A stretch of DNA of 46,960 bases from Limnoraphis robusta CS-951 (GCF_000972705.2 NZ_LATL02000055.1:1-46960); one strand, 5' to 3'; positions 1 to 7,650 are shown, counted from the stretch's first letter. Notes: a model not told the origin generated them from the sequence alone. Made by a program: numbers and translations.

Positions 1-33
1 AAAGTTTCGGCAATCGTTAAGGAGATTGATTAG

Positions 34-549
34 ATGTTTGGACTAGGTAAGAAACAGAACAAGTCAATCGGTTCACAGTCCATGAGTGAAGCTGAAAGCA
101 TTCTCCAGAGTGCCAACACAGCGCCCCCAATCAGCAACAATCAGTACAACTTTGCTGAACACTACCGAGGAAATTTCACCGGGATTGAACGCCTCACACC
201 AGAGGAAGTAGAAGCCGCCAAACTGCAAGCCAAAGACCTGAAAGAACAAGTCACCTTACAACGGGGAAAGTTCAGCGCTGATACCGACAGTTTGGAGTCC
301 GTTAAACGCATCTACAAGTCAGAGGAAAGTCACAAACGTCAACGACTGGGAAAAATCCTGGATGCACGGGATGGCGAGATTAAAACCGGAGAATATCTCA
401 ACGGTAAACTCAAACCCGGACTGCATGAACAGAACCAACGGCTATCACTTTCTGAAGTCAAAGGAGAGGCATTAATCGGACGCATTGATGAACGGTTCCA
501 ACTGCGACGGGAAAAGGTCAATCAGCTAAAGGAAACGCTCTATGCTTAG
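34..549 (+). CDS. Hypothetical charged, helical protein of the integrative element
   Basis: This 171-residue protein matches no family I recognise. It is hydrophilic and rich in Lys, Glu, Arg and Gln, and residues 55-115 and 130-170 look like long amphipathic helices. It has no signal peptide or membrane segment. A good ribosome binding site (AAGGAGATT) sits at about 20-28. Its stop overlaps the start of the next gene by 8 bp, so it is translated together with two small membrane proteins. Such sets (soluble helical protein plus small membrane proteins) occur in conjugative or phage-like modules, but that role here is only inference from the nearby primase and integrase. Confidence 0.6.
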   Translation: MFGLGKKQNKSIGSQSMSEAESILQSANTAPPISNNQYNFAEHYRGNFTGIERLTPEEVEAAKLQAKDLKEQVTLQRGKFSADTDSLESVKRIYKSEESHKRQRLGKILDARDGEIKTGEYLNGKLKPGLHEQNQRLSLSEVKGEALIGRIDERFQLRREKVNQLKETLYA

Positions 550-799
550 TACCCGGTACGCTGACTTAATAGCCCTCAGTTTGGCATCATTTAATATTGC
601 CTTACTGGTAGCCCGATTGATTCAGCCCAACCTGATTTGGTGGCAGTGGGTGCTAGTAGTTTTACTACTCGCAAAAACCATCATTATTGGCGGTTTACTG
701 GTCTACTATGCCGAGTCAAACAAGAGCAGATTTCATCAGGTTAAAACTGCTTTTGTGGTGATTGCAGCAATCACAGGAGTGAACCTAGCATGGCTCTAA
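542..799 (+). CDS. Small membrane protein, three predicted TM helices
   Basis: An 85-residue, very hydrophobic protein with probable membrane helices at about residues 9-28, 34-57 and 67-85 and a short charged loop (ESNKSRFHQ) before the last one. The start overlaps the previous gene by 8 bp, with AAAGGAAA just upstream as ribosome binding site, and the end overlaps the next gene by 10 bp, so these three genes form one translationally coupled unit. No family is recognised. In an integrative element, a TrbC/VirB2-like or holin-like role is possible, but I see no diagnostic motif. Confidence 0.55.
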   Translation: MLSTRYADLIALSLASFNIALLVARLIQPNLIWWQWVLVVLLLAKTIIIGGLLVYYAESNKSRFHQVKTAFVVIAAITGVNLAWL

Positions 800-1218
800 T
801 CTCCATCCCTGAAAGGATTGATAGACGGGTTAGTTTCTGGCTTGGTTGTGCCGGACTGTTATCTGTTCTCTCGTTGTCACCAAAGCTTGACATTCTATGG
901 AAGACAGTCGCATCCTCAACCGCTCTTGGATGTAGTATCCTAGCCTACGACACCAACCACAAAAACAAACCCATCGCCATCAGTGAACGGCAACGGGTAG
1001 ACAGTGAATTAAACGTGTTGACCGATTTTATCACAGCTCAGGAAACAAGTCAGACTGAAGAAATCCAGTATGATTTGTTAACCCAGATTGAGCAATTCTT
1101 CAACAGAGGCAATCGACAGTCAGAACCGACAGTTGAACAGTCATCTGTAGTGGAGGCGTCACCAGTTCTCTCAGAAGTGATTGAACCAAAGTTGGTAGAC
1201 GAACACGACAACAACTAA
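790..1218 (+). CDS. Membrane-anchored protein with acidic cytoplasmic tail
   Basis: 142 residues. The first 50 contain one or two hydrophobic segments (about 15-30 and 36-51); the remainder is soluble, with Gln/Glu-rich helix-forming sequence (about 60-105) and an acidic Val/Glu/Pro-rich C-terminus. It begins within the 3' end of the preceding small membrane gene and ends the first gene cluster; roughly 110 bp separate it from the next gene. The layout (N-terminal hairpin in the membrane, charged tail) suggests a partner of the preceding membrane protein. No family is recognised and no catalytic motif is visible. Confidence 0.55.
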   Translation: MALISIPERIDRRVSFWLGCAGLLSVLSLSPKLDILWKTVASSTALGCSILAYDTNHKNKPIAISERQRVDSELNVLTDFITAQETSQTEEIQYDLLTQIEQFFNRGNRQSEPTVEQSSVVEASPVLSEVIEPKLVDEHDNN

Positions 1219-1329
1219 GCAGTTTATAGGGGTGATTTACACCCCTAATTTGCTTTAAAAACCACACTGATTATTTGGAGGTTGAATGATGTTTGTTCAC
1301 GTTGATTGTAATGAAAGAGGTATTGAACA

Positions 1330-1704
1330 ATGAGAGATATTAATCAAATTTCAGATGACACAGATTGGCCCTACCATATTGTTGGTCAATGCGTACTTCT
1401 CATCAGTGAACTCAACGGAAAATTGAGTAAAGTTTTGATTTCAGAAGAAGCCTGCTTGAAGAATCAGGAAACCAATCAGCAAATACTTGATCTTGTCGCC
1501 TACATCATCAACAATTGCGTAATCATCAAAAAAGAGCTGATTGTGAAGCCTGAGCCGTCATGTTTTGATGACTTCTTTGATTATGATGAGGACTATTACC
1601 TTAATCAAACTTTTGGAGAAACGAAAAAGGAAATCAAGGAACTGTTTAAGCAGCTTCCCTCGGACTTGCGTGATGACATCTTAAGGGAATTGCAATCTGT
1701 ATAA
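1330..1704 (+). CDS. Hypothetical acidic protein
   Basis: 124 residues, acidic, predicted mostly helical, with an Asp/Tyr-rich patch around residues 78-90 (CFDDFFDYDEDYY). The start has AAAGAGG about 9 bases upstream. It lies 7 bp before the next small gene, so the two are probably co-transcribed. No known domain is apparent. Codon use and amino-acid composition look like a real protein rather than a chance frame. Small acidic proteins of mobile elements are sometimes DNA mimics or anti-restriction factors, but nothing here proves that. Confidence 0.5.
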   Translation: MRDINQISDDTDWPYHIVGQCVLLISELNGKLSKVLISEEACLKNQETNQQILDLVAYIINNCVIIKKELIVKPEPSCFDDFFDYDEDYYLNQTFGETKKEIKELFKQLPSDLRDDILRELQSV

Positions 1705-1711
1705 AACAGCT

Positions 1712-2038
1712 ATGTTTTCACAACAACAGTTTTGGGACTGGGTAGAAAACAATATTGCAGATGCTTTAGGCTACCCAGTCTTTTCTATTGGTCAAGAAGT
1801 TTTGTTTGAACGCTTTGGTCAAATTGTTTTAGGTGAAATTGAGTCCTATGTGATTGGTGTTGAAGAGGACAGTGAAACTTCTCTCCAATATTGGCTCTGT
1901 TTTGACGGGGAAACTTGGGGAAACTGTTACTCACACGAAGAACTGCTCAAGCTCAACCCGATCGCAAACAATCTACCCCGCTCTAGGAGATACCATGACC
2001 GCCAAAATCCGACTGACTGCAACGGAACAAGAGATTGA
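1712..2038 (+). CDS. Hypothetical protein
   Basis: 108 residues, hydrophobic/aromatic N-terminal half (FWDWVENNIADALGYPVF) followed by a beta-rich stretch with repeated Gly and Trp, resembling a small SH3-like or barrel fold (GQEVLFERFGQIVLGEIESYVIG). No family is recognised. It follows the preceding gene by 7 bp, and its last 44 bp overlap the start of the next gene in another frame. The C-terminal tail (after about residue 90) is Arg/Asn-rich and coincides with the region carrying the next gene's ribosome binding site, which suggests tight packing rather than function. Confidence 0.45.
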   Translation: MFSQQQFWDWVENNIADALGYPVFSIGQEVLFERFGQIVLGEIESYVIGVEEDSETSLQYWLCFDGETWGNCYSHEELLKLNPIANNLPRSRRYHDRQNPTDCNGTRD

Positions 2039-2228
2039 GAACTGGAAAGCCTTCTTTGACCTCCTAGCCCGTGCTAACGTCATCCAATTGTTACAGGTCT
2101 CTGACAATTACAACAACAGGGGAGAGAGCCAATATCAACGGGCTTACCTTGAGGCTGAGTTAAAGATTGATGTGAACTCAGTTAAGAGCCGATTTGAGGT
2201 CAGGTTAACGGGTAGAGAGGATGTTTGA
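1995..2228 (+). CDS. Small hypothetical protein (77 aa)
   Basis: A 77-residue protein beginning MTAKIRLTATEQEIENWKAF. I chose the ATG at 1995 because TAGGAGA lies immediately upstream; an open frame extends further upstream but that part is low-complexity and overlaps the preceding gene. The sequence (strand, long helix, strand, then repeated charged residues) looks like a compact alpha/beta protein of the kind found repeatedly in cyanobacterial mobile elements, but I cannot name a family. It is the last gene of the run before a 240-bp gap. Confidence 0.5.
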   Translation: MTAKIRLTATEQEIENWKAFFDLLARANVIQLLQVSDNYNNRGESQYQRAYLEAELKIDVNSVKSRFEVRLTGREDV

Positions 2229-2385
2229 GTCGCCAGTGAGAACACTTCTCAATCCCGACCAGTCCTGATGTAGCGGCTTCAGTTAGGTCAATGATCACAG
2301 GAATCAGCCTTTCATTATAACCGTGCATAACGCATTACTCCAGTGACGTAGAGCTTAACTCTATAACAACAGTATATAACTCTGT

Positions 2386-2400
2386 AGCAGAATTTCTGCT
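2386..2400. promoter_or_regulatory. Perfect palindrome upstream of winged-helix-like gene
   Basis: AGCAGAATTTCTGCT is a perfect 15-bp inverted repeat with a single central base. It lies about 70 bp upstream of the start at 2471, in a 242-bp gap. Two similar strings, AACTCTATAAC (about 2354-2364) and AACTCTGTAGC, sit just before and into it. The position and size fit a dimeric repressor site, perhaps for the small DNA-binding-like protein encoded next, but there is no direct evidence of binding. Confidence 0.3.
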
Positions 2401-2470
2401 TACACCAAACACGACTAACGCGCTACTATACAAGGCTATCCATTTTTATCGGCAGTAGAAACCAATCAAC

Positions 2471-2767
2471 ATGGAAGTACAAGGCAAAAAAATTAGCATT
2501 GCAGCCTATGGGCTACTGAGGTTTTTGGAAGAACAACCACAACCCTTTAACTGGAGTTCAGTCAAACCGTGTATGCAGCCCGATAGCTCTTACAAAATCC
2601 GTAGCCTGATCGGTGAGTTGAAAGACGCTAAACTGCTAACCTGCAAGCAGCTCATACACGGCAATAGCTTCGGCGAGATGGTGTACTGGACGTATCAATA
2701 TACCGGGAAGGACATTGAATCATCCCCCGGACGTGTAATTCCAGGCAAAGGTAGTAAAGCTTCTTAG
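2471..2767 (+). CDS. Small winged-helix-like protein, possible regulator
   Basis: 98 residues with an alpha-helical start and a helix-turn-helix-like pattern: YGLLRFLEEQ, then SYKIRSLIGELKDAKLLTC (a typical recognition-helix-plus-wing lead), then a beta wing (MVYWTYQYTG). This matches the general look of small winged-helix proteins that measure or regulate replication in plasmid-like elements. It stands alone after a 242-bp non-coding region containing a palindrome and before the base-paired region that precedes the primase. Regulation of the primase or of that region is a plausible inference. The family is not recognised. Confidence 0.45.
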   Translation: MEVQGKKISIAAYGLLRFLEEQPQPFNWSSVKPCMQPDSSYKIRSLIGELKDAKLLTCKQLIHGNSFGEMVYWTYQYTGKDIESSPGRVIPGKGSKAS

Positions 2768-2889
2768 CTTGGTCTGGAGTTATTAAAAACTCTGGGGAAA
2801 ACTCTGCTTCAGGCTTTTCACTGCCTTTTTTCTTGTTTTGACGATATTTCTTACTCATACATCTTCCCTCTCGGTCTGGTTTGTTGTAT

Positions 2890-3153
2890 GCTGGTCAAAA
2901 AGAAATAGTAAAAGACGGTTGACAGAGAGAGCTTGCGATACTCGCGAGAGTAGCTTAACGCACACAGTAATTTTGTAAGTCCATAATAGTGGTTTAAATT
3001 ACATAGGTTCTCTATTCGTGAGTACATAGTAACTACCACCGGGTAGCTTGTAGCGGTAGAGAAATCCGGCGAGCTAGGAGCGTAACGAACTCCGAGGAAT
3101 GGGATATCCAAATAGTCCCCATCAGTTGACACCTAACCGTCTTTTTGACCAGC
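2890..3153. ncRNA. Candidate large structured RNA or replication locus closed by long inverted repeats
   Basis: A 264-bp non-coding stretch is closed by a perfect 14-bp inverted repeat (GCTGGTCAAAAAGA at 2890-2903 and its complement at 3140-3153). A second 11-bp pairing (AAAAGACGGTT at 2910-2920 with AACCGTCTTTT at 3135-3145) competes for part of the right arm. Inside are short stable hairpins: TACTC-GCGA-GAGTA with a GNRA tetraloop near 2939-2952, CTACC-ACC-GGTAG-like near 3034-3047, and GGAG-CGTAACGAA-CTCC near 3077-3093. I see no reverse transcriptase, group II intron domain V or transposase. It could be an RNA, a replication origin with control RNA, or a MITE. The strand is not decided. 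Confidence 0.4.
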
Positions 3154-3162
3154 AAAGTCAAA

Positions 3163-3198
3163 CCCATCACTCTGCGCTTCTGATTTGAGAGAGATGGG
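3163..3198. other. Hairpin downstream of the structured region
   Basis: CCCATC (3163-3168) pairs with GATGGG (3193-3198) and, past one A/A mismatch, CTCT pairs with AGAG, giving a 10-pair stem with a 14-base loop. It is followed by CTAAAAATTTG, so it could act as a weak terminator for a transcript of the preceding structured region on the plus strand. The primase gene begins 135 bp later. Confidence 0.35.
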
Positions 3199-3333
3199 CT
3201 AAAAATTTGCTGAGTTTAATTATACAATGAATTATCCCATAACAAGACTTAAAAAGCAATGTAACGACACAGCCTTTAAGTCGTTCATCGGAAAAACTGT
3301 AAACTTTCCAACAACTAAAGGAGGTAATCGCTA

Positions 3334-5931
3334 ATGTTTACCTCCGAGTTTGATATCCGCAAATACTTAGGCAAGCTAGAACCTGCCAAGGAAAAAGGTA
3401 AGTATCATTGCCCTGCCTGTGATAGCCACAATCTTAGCATTGATCAGAAGACTAGAAAATATCAGTGCTGGACTTGTGGAGATACCAGGCTGATTGCTAA
3501 AATCCTGACGGCAGATGAGAGAGAACGCCGCGACTATTCTAACGGCTACTCCTATCGCCCTAGTTCACCCCCTAAACCAACTATTGAACTGGCAAGACTA
3601 CCCGAACCGCCTAAAATTCCTCAACCCATCACCAAAGGCAATCAAGTTATCACCGTCTATCCCTACGCACCTGGACAGGAAGTGAGACGCCTTGAGCAGT
3701 TTGAGGGAAGTCAGCGACTTGGTAAAAAAGTCCTACCCTATCACCAGCAAGACACCGAGATGGTATTAGGTAAGGGTGACTTACCCTGGAATGCTTACCG
3801 GATTGACGAGGCAATCCGTCATGGTAAGGGTAAATGGGTGTTAGGCGTTGAGGGTGAAAAATGCGTTGAGGTAGCCCGTCAGAATCAGATTGTGACGATC
3901 ACCTGGCAAGGGGGAAGCTGGACGCTTGATGACATCCTAGCTGACCTGCTGACACTCAAACGCTCAGGAGTTAAAGGATTTCTCTACCTTCCAGACCATG
4001 ATGAAGCCGGAACCAATAAAGCAGAGAAAGTCATCAAAGCAGCCCAACAGATAGACTTTCCCATTGCGGTCATTAACCCGGTTGATCTGTGGTCAGAGAT
4101 GCCAGAAAAAGGTGATATTGCTGACTGGATTGAGCAAGTTGAACTGACACCCGACCAACGAGTTAAACAGTTAGAAAAGACTGCAAAACTCATCACTCCA
4201 CAACCACAAAATCAACCCTTAGAGCTACCAGACAAGAACGTTAGAGCCAAAGACAATAAAGCCATTAAAATAGCAATGGAGCGCGACAGAGCAAGACAAG
4301 TAATAGGTAATCAATTGAGGTTCAATGAACGTACTAGAGAAATTGAGCTGTTTAGTGAAGAATTAGGCATCAAAGGAGAACGTTTTTATCTAGACTTTCT
4401 AGAAGATGATATCTCCGAATACTTTGGGATAACAATTGACGCGAAAGATAAAACCGTTGAGGGGATTATCCGAAAACTGGCTAAAGAGAATGCCTACGAC
4501 CCTGTAAGGGATTATTTAGACCAATGCGCTCAACAATACAGCGACACAAAAATCTTAGACAACCTGGCAGAAAACTTGCTTGGTACGGATGAACCCATAC
4601 ATCAAATAATTTTCAAAAAGACGCTTGTTGGTGCAGTGGCGAGAGTTTATGACCCCGGATGCAAATGTGAATCCGTGACAATTTTGCAGAGTCCTCGTCA
4701 GGGAATTAACAAGTCAAGAACTTGGGAAACGTTGTTTGGACGAGAATACTTCTGCGACAACGTAGGAGACATTTCAAACAAAGATGAAGTAGCAAAACTA
4801 CACCGCGTCTGGGGCTGTGAATGGAGCGAGTTTGAAAGCATTACCAGCAAGAAAGATGTGGGAAAAATCAAGTCATTTCTCTCAACGTCAGTTGATTTAA
4901 TCCGTGAACCTTACGGACGTAAATGTGAACCCATACCCAGACGGGCTATCATTGTCGGAACCACAAACACAGACGACTTTCTACGGGATGATACAGGCAG
5001 CCGGAGATTCAATATTATTGAGGTCAACAAACCAGAAATTGACATTGACTGGCTCAAAGAACACCGCGATCAGATTTGGGCTGCTGCTGTTCATCTCTAT
5101 CGTCAAGGGGAAATTTGGTGGTTGACCGCATCTGAGCAGAAGCAATCCAACGAGATCAATGAAGACTTCAGAGATGAATTGCCCCTGGAACAAGAAATCC
5201 TAAATCTGCTCTCTGATAAAAATGAAGTCACTATAGACTGGATACTCAAAAATATTCAATCTGTTGATACGACCCGAGTCAATGACCAGGCGACCATATC
5301 AAGAATCATCACCAAAGTGCTAAAGCGGGAACGCTGGAGTAGAACGAGGCTGTCTGAGAACGGTAAAAGGCCTAGAGCTTGGCGCCGACCTAATACTGAT
5401 CCACTCCATACCAGTGATCCACCTCTAGGTGATCCACTAGAAAAAGAAGTGGATCACCTTAAAAACCCCTCTAGCAAAGCAATTCAGGATACTGATCCAC
5501 CTGATCCACTAAAAATCAACGTTTCACAAAAACCAAACATCTCAAATACACAACCATCACCTGAACCGATCCAGACTCAAATCCAGAAAAGCCTCTATGA
5601 AACTTTGCTAGAAGGTGTACGTTTCAGTCAGAAAGAGTTCTTCAGTCGCTTCCCAGATAATCCAGAGGAAGTAGAGACATTCCTCAAAAAAATTGAAGGA
5701 ATAGGTCGGATTTATCGCAAGGATGGCTACATTCACCCCATGAGCAAGCCCAAGTTAGACCCAAAAGACAGAGTTGCGATTGTGGGTGGGCAGTTCAAAG
5801 GTCGCTACGGCTCTGTTGAAAAATACAACGGATTAAACAAAAGTCAAATCCATACCTACATTGTCCTAATGGACTTGGGTTATAAAACTGAACCTTTGAT
5901 ATTGCCAGAAAACGAGCTTAAACGGATTTAA
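3334..5931 (+). CDS. Primase-helicase of integrative element: zinc ribbon, TOPRIM-like and VirE-type ATPase domains
   Basis: 865 residues. A zinc ribbon with C26, C29, C45 and C48 leads, as in CHC2/gp4-type primases. A TOPRIM-like segment follows, with the acidic pair in VEGEKC (about residue 171) and PDHDEAGTNKA (about 220). Residues 430-600 resemble the virulence-associated E (VirE, SF3-like) ATPase, including the arginine-rich NTDDFLRDDTGSRRFN signature. The P-loop is abnormal: SPRQGINKSR at about 453, where the family normally has a glycine-rich GxQGxGKS. A linker at about 685-730 holds Asp-Pro repeats, then a winged-helix-like part and a C-terminal KOW/SH3-like segment (DRVAIVGGQFKGRYGSVEKY). 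The start has a near-perfect Shine-Dalgarno AAGGAGGT, 8 bases away. The likely role is initiating replication of the element. Confidence 0.75.
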   Translation: MFTSEFDIRKYLGKLEPAKEKGKYHCPACDSHNLSIDQKTRKYQCWTCGDTRLIAKILTADERERRDYSNGYSYRPSSPPKPTIELARLPEPPKIPQPITKGNQVITVYPYAPGQEVRRLEQFEGSQRLGKKVLPYHQQDTEMVLGKGDLPWNAYRIDEAIRHGKGKWVLGVEGEKCVEVARQNQIVTITWQGGSWTLDDILADLLTLKRSGVKGFLYLPDHDEAGTNKAEKVIKAAQQIDFPIAVINPVDLWSEMPEKGDIADWIEQVELTPDQRVKQLEKTAKLITPQPQNQPLELPDKNVRAKDNKAIKIAMERDRARQVIGNQLRFNERTREIELFSEELGIKGERFYLDFLEDDISEYFGITIDAKDKTVEGIIRKLAKENAYDPVRDYLDQCAQQYSDTKILDNLAENLLGTDEPIHQIIFKKTLVGAVARVYDPGCKCESVTILQSPRQGINKSRTWETLFGREYFCDNVGDISNKDEVAKLHRVWGCEWSEFESITSKKDVGKIKSFLSTSVDLIREPYGRKCEPIPRRAIIVGTTNTDDFLRDDTGSRRFNIIEVNKPEIDIDWLKEHRDQIWAAAVHLYRQGEIWWLTASEQKQSNEINEDFRDELPLEQEILNLLSDKNEVTIDWILKNIQSVDTTRVNDQATISRIITKVLKRERWSRTRLSENGKRPRAWRRPNTDPLHTSDPPLGDPLEKEVDHLKNPSSKAIQDTDPPDPLKINVSQKPNISNTQPSPEPIQTQIQKSLYETLLEGVRFSQKEFFSRFPDNPEEVETFLKKIEGIGRIYRKDGYIHPMSKPKLDPKDRVAIVGGQFKGRYGSVEKYNGLNKSQIHTYIVLMDLGYKTEPLILPENELKRI
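5397..5509. repeat. Six copies of TGATCCAC inside the primase gene, iteron-like
   Basis: The octamer TGATCCAC occurs in direct orientation at 5397-5404, 5415-5422, 5430-5437, 5493-5500 and 5502-5509, and inverted at 5449-5456, all within 113 bp. They encode the Asp-Pro-rich linker of the primase-helicase. The spacing is irregular (18, 15, 19, 44, 9), so codon repetition of Asp-Pro could explain part of it, but the inverted copy is read in another way (VDHL) and is not explained by peptide repetition. Confidence 0.5.
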
Positions 5932-5956
5932 CCGTCAGAGATACAACAAACAATTA

Positions 5957-7132
5957 ATGAACAACTCATCCAAACGCCGCAAGGGTAAGGTTGGGGTGTC
6001 GCCTTACAACGGAGTTTTACGGCTATCAATCCCCCGTTATCTGTGTGAAGGACAACGGAGATATTTGTACCTGAACCTACAAGACACCCCCGATAACCGC
6101 AAGTTTGCAGAAGCCAAAGCTAAACAGATTGAAGCTGATATTCTCTACGAGCGCTTTGACCCAACTCTTGAACGCTATCGCCCACAAAAAACAGTCATTC
6201 CTGAACAGAAACCCAGTAAAGAAACCCTAGTAAAACTCTATGAACAATACATAGAAATTAGGCGTTCAAGCGTCCGACCGGGAACATGGAGAGGTAATTA
6301 TCTGGTTATATTGGGTCACATTCAACGATCGCCTTTTGCAAATACTGACCCCAACTTAGAAAGCACTGGTTATGCTCAAAAGATGCTGGACTGGGGAAGT
6401 CAAACCCTTTCGGGTGACACTTGCAGGCGCTTAATGGTTCAGCTCAACGCCTGCTTAAAGTGGGCTGTTGAATCTAAGCGAGTCAAACTGAACCGTTCAC
6501 CCTTTGAAGGAATGGCAGGGAAAGCCAGGAAGCGGATCAAGAAATCAGAGGATGAGGAAACTGATATTAATCCATTCACCAGTCTTGAGCGAGACGCCAT
6601 CATAGAAGCTTTTAGAACCCGCTCACAACAGCCTCATTATTACTATTACGTTGCCTTCTGTTTTTATGTTGGCTGTAGACCGAGTGAAGCGATCGCCTTG
6701 ACCTGGAATGACATCTCAGACGACCTGAGCAAAATCACTTTCAGAAATGCCATAGTAGCGGGTGTTGGAGGAAGGGAAAAATGCAACGGACTCAAAACCC
6801 AGAGTAAGCGGGTGTTTCCCTGCAACAATCAAGTCCAAAATCTACTTAGAGAAATCCAATCAACCCGTCAATCCAGTCAAGGCTTGGTATTAACCTCAAC
6901 CAAAGGAAAAGTATTTAGTACAACCTCATTTCGCCAAGTATGGGTCAAAGTGCTTGACAACTTAAAAATTGAGTACCGGAAACCATACCAGACCAGACAC
7001 ACATTTATTACCCTTTGTCTAGAAGCGGGCGTAGATGCAAAAGATATAGGCAAGTGGGTAGGTAATAGCGCTGAAATAATCTACCAGAACTATGCAGGCC
7101 ACAGAAGCGAATTATCTGTCCCTGAACTTTGA
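5957..7132 (+). CDS. Tyrosine recombinase (integrase) of the element
   Basis: 391 residues. N-terminal arm-binding-like region (about 1-60, GKVGVSPYNGVLRLSIPR), SAM-like core-binding domain (about 75-190), then the catalytic domain: first arginine R241 in GCRPSEA, R347 in KPYQTRHTF and the nucleophile Y379 in QNYAG. The first histidine of the usual HxxR box is Tyr (Y344-QTR), and the late His/Trp position is Asn (VGNS), a variant I recall from cyanobacterial recombinases such as XisA/XisC. It starts 25 bp after the primase and stops 108 bp before the tRNA-Ser 3' fragment, the classic position of an integrase beside its attachment site. It probably integrates and excises the element. Confidence 0.85.
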   Translation: MNNSSKRRKGKVGVSPYNGVLRLSIPRYLCEGQRRYLYLNLQDTPDNRKFAEAKAKQIEADILYERFDPTLERYRPQKTVIPEQKPSKETLVKLYEQYIEIRRSSVRPGTWRGNYLVILGHIQRSPFANTDPNLESTGYAQKMLDWGSQTLSGDTCRRLMVQLNACLKWAVESKRVKLNRSPFEGMAGKARKRIKKSEDEETDINPFTSLERDAIIEAFRTRSQQPHYYYYVAFCFYVGCRPSEAIALTWNDISDDLSKITFRNAIVAGVGGREKCNGLKTQSKRVFPCNNQVQNLLREIQSTRQSSQGLVLTSTKGKVFSTTSFRQVWVKVLDNLKIEYRKPYQTRHTFITLCLEAGVDAKDIGKWVGNSAEIIYQNYAGHRSELSVPEL

Positions 7133-7240
7133 GTACGTCATCAAATAGTCACTTTTGGAGCGAAACTGGAGCGAATTCTAATCACACCCAGAGAATTTTG
7201 ACTTCTGAAAGCCTTATACAATAATGGATTGAAGGCAAAA

Positions 7241-7307
7241 GAAAGCACCGACTTGAAATCGAGTAGGAGTTAATAGCTTCTCGTGGGTTCAAATCCCACC
7301 CTCTCCG
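7241..7307 (+). other. attR: 3' fragment of a tRNA-Ser(TGA) gene
   Basis: From the anticodon loop rightward this matches tRNA-Ser: loop CTTGAAA (7252-7258, anticodon TGA at 7254-7256), a long class II variable arm (AGGAG...CTTCT), a perfect T-arm (GTGGG-TTCAAAT-CCCAC, 7283-7299), acceptor 3' strand CCTCTCC and discriminator G7307. The 5' part is not tRNA: the upstream anticodon strand pairs at only three positions, and no GGAGAGG acceptor strand exists upstream. That is the pattern expected at the right end of an element that inserted into the tRNA's anticodon loop or 3' half and took over its 5' side elsewhere. The intact tRNA should be at the left end, outside this window. Confidence 0.7.
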
Positions 7308-7333
7308 TTTGACAGGGGTTACAGCCTGTCAAA
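7308..7333 (+). terminator. Hairpin just after the tRNA-Ser 3' end
   Basis: TTTGACAGG (7308-7316) pairs perfectly with CCTGTCAAA (7325-7333) around an 8-base loop, beginning one base after the tRNA discriminator position. It is probably the original terminator of the tRNA-Ser gene, left at attR with the tRNA 3' half. Confidence 0.5.
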
Positions 7334-7375
7334 ACGAAAAACAGAATTCTACTCTATAGCTCTATAGAGTCAATT

Positions 7376-7396
7376 TATAGTGCGTTTATAGTGCAA
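7376..7396. repeat. Direct repeat, left copy, flanking second integrase
   Basis: A 21-bp string built from two TATAG-GC half-units (TATAGTGCG then TTTATAGTGCAA). A copy with two substitutions lies at 8905-8925, in the same orientation, so the pair brackets the minus-strand integrase gene. Possible arm-type binding sites of the integrase or ends of a decayed unit. Confidence 0.45.
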
Positions 7397-7417
7397 ACAA
7401 ACTATATAACAAAAATT

Positions 7418-7585
7418 ATGTTTAAAGTAATGGTTAAATGCGAAGATGAGGTGTTGGTATAAATCATAAAAACTGAATATGAAAAAATTGAAAACTGGCT
7501 TGATATTATAAGAAAATTAAGGAGAAGGGAGATATTATCAAGGGAAGAATTTCATAGTGATTCTTACTTAACTAAGGTTAGTTAA
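7418..7585 (+). pseudogene. Small open frame interrupted by one in-frame TAA
   Basis: Reading from ATG 7418 gives MFKVMVKCEDEVLV, then TAA at 7460-7462, then a further 40 coherent codons (IIKTEYEKIENWLDIIRKL and onward) to TAA at 7583-7585. Composition on both sides of the stop is alike and helical/charged, which suggests a single 55-residue protein broken by a point mutation, in keeping with the decay of this unit. A separate downstream start is not obvious. It sits between the attR hairpin and the second integrase, converging on it at a shared terminator. No family is recognised. Confidence 0.35.
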
Positions 7586-7591
7586 GACAAA

Positions 7592-7623
7592 AAAAGGCTT
7601 CTGTCTAAGAATAGAAGCCTTTT
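7592..7623. terminator. Bidirectional terminator between small broken gene and second integrase
   Basis: AAAAGGCTTCT (7592-7602) pairs with AGAAGCCTTTT (7613-7623) with a 10-base loop, flanked by A- and T-runs on either side, so it can terminate transcription from both directions. It lies 28 bp beyond the end of the minus-strand integrase. Confidence 0.75.
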
Positions 7624-7650
7624 CTGATTATTCACACAATGTCAATTGTC

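Noticed and set aside
1854..1994. Upstream extension of the 77-residue gene at 1995
   Set aside because: It overlaps the preceding gene, and a good ribosome binding site is directly before ATG 1995.
2652..2858. Minus-strand 68-residue frame (MSKKYRQNKKKGSEKP...) with a GAGGGAAG ribosome-binding-like site
   Set aside because: It overlaps the end of the winged-helix-like gene, its C-terminal part is low in coding character, and nothing around it supports a gene. Possible but too weak to list.
2851..3132. Minus-strand 93-residue frame
   Set aside because: It runs through the inverted-repeat structured region, so the open frame is a by-product of the non-coding sequence.
2890..3153. Retron or group II intron
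   Set aside because: No reverse transcriptase gene is nearby and no domain V-like hairpin or intron ends are visible.
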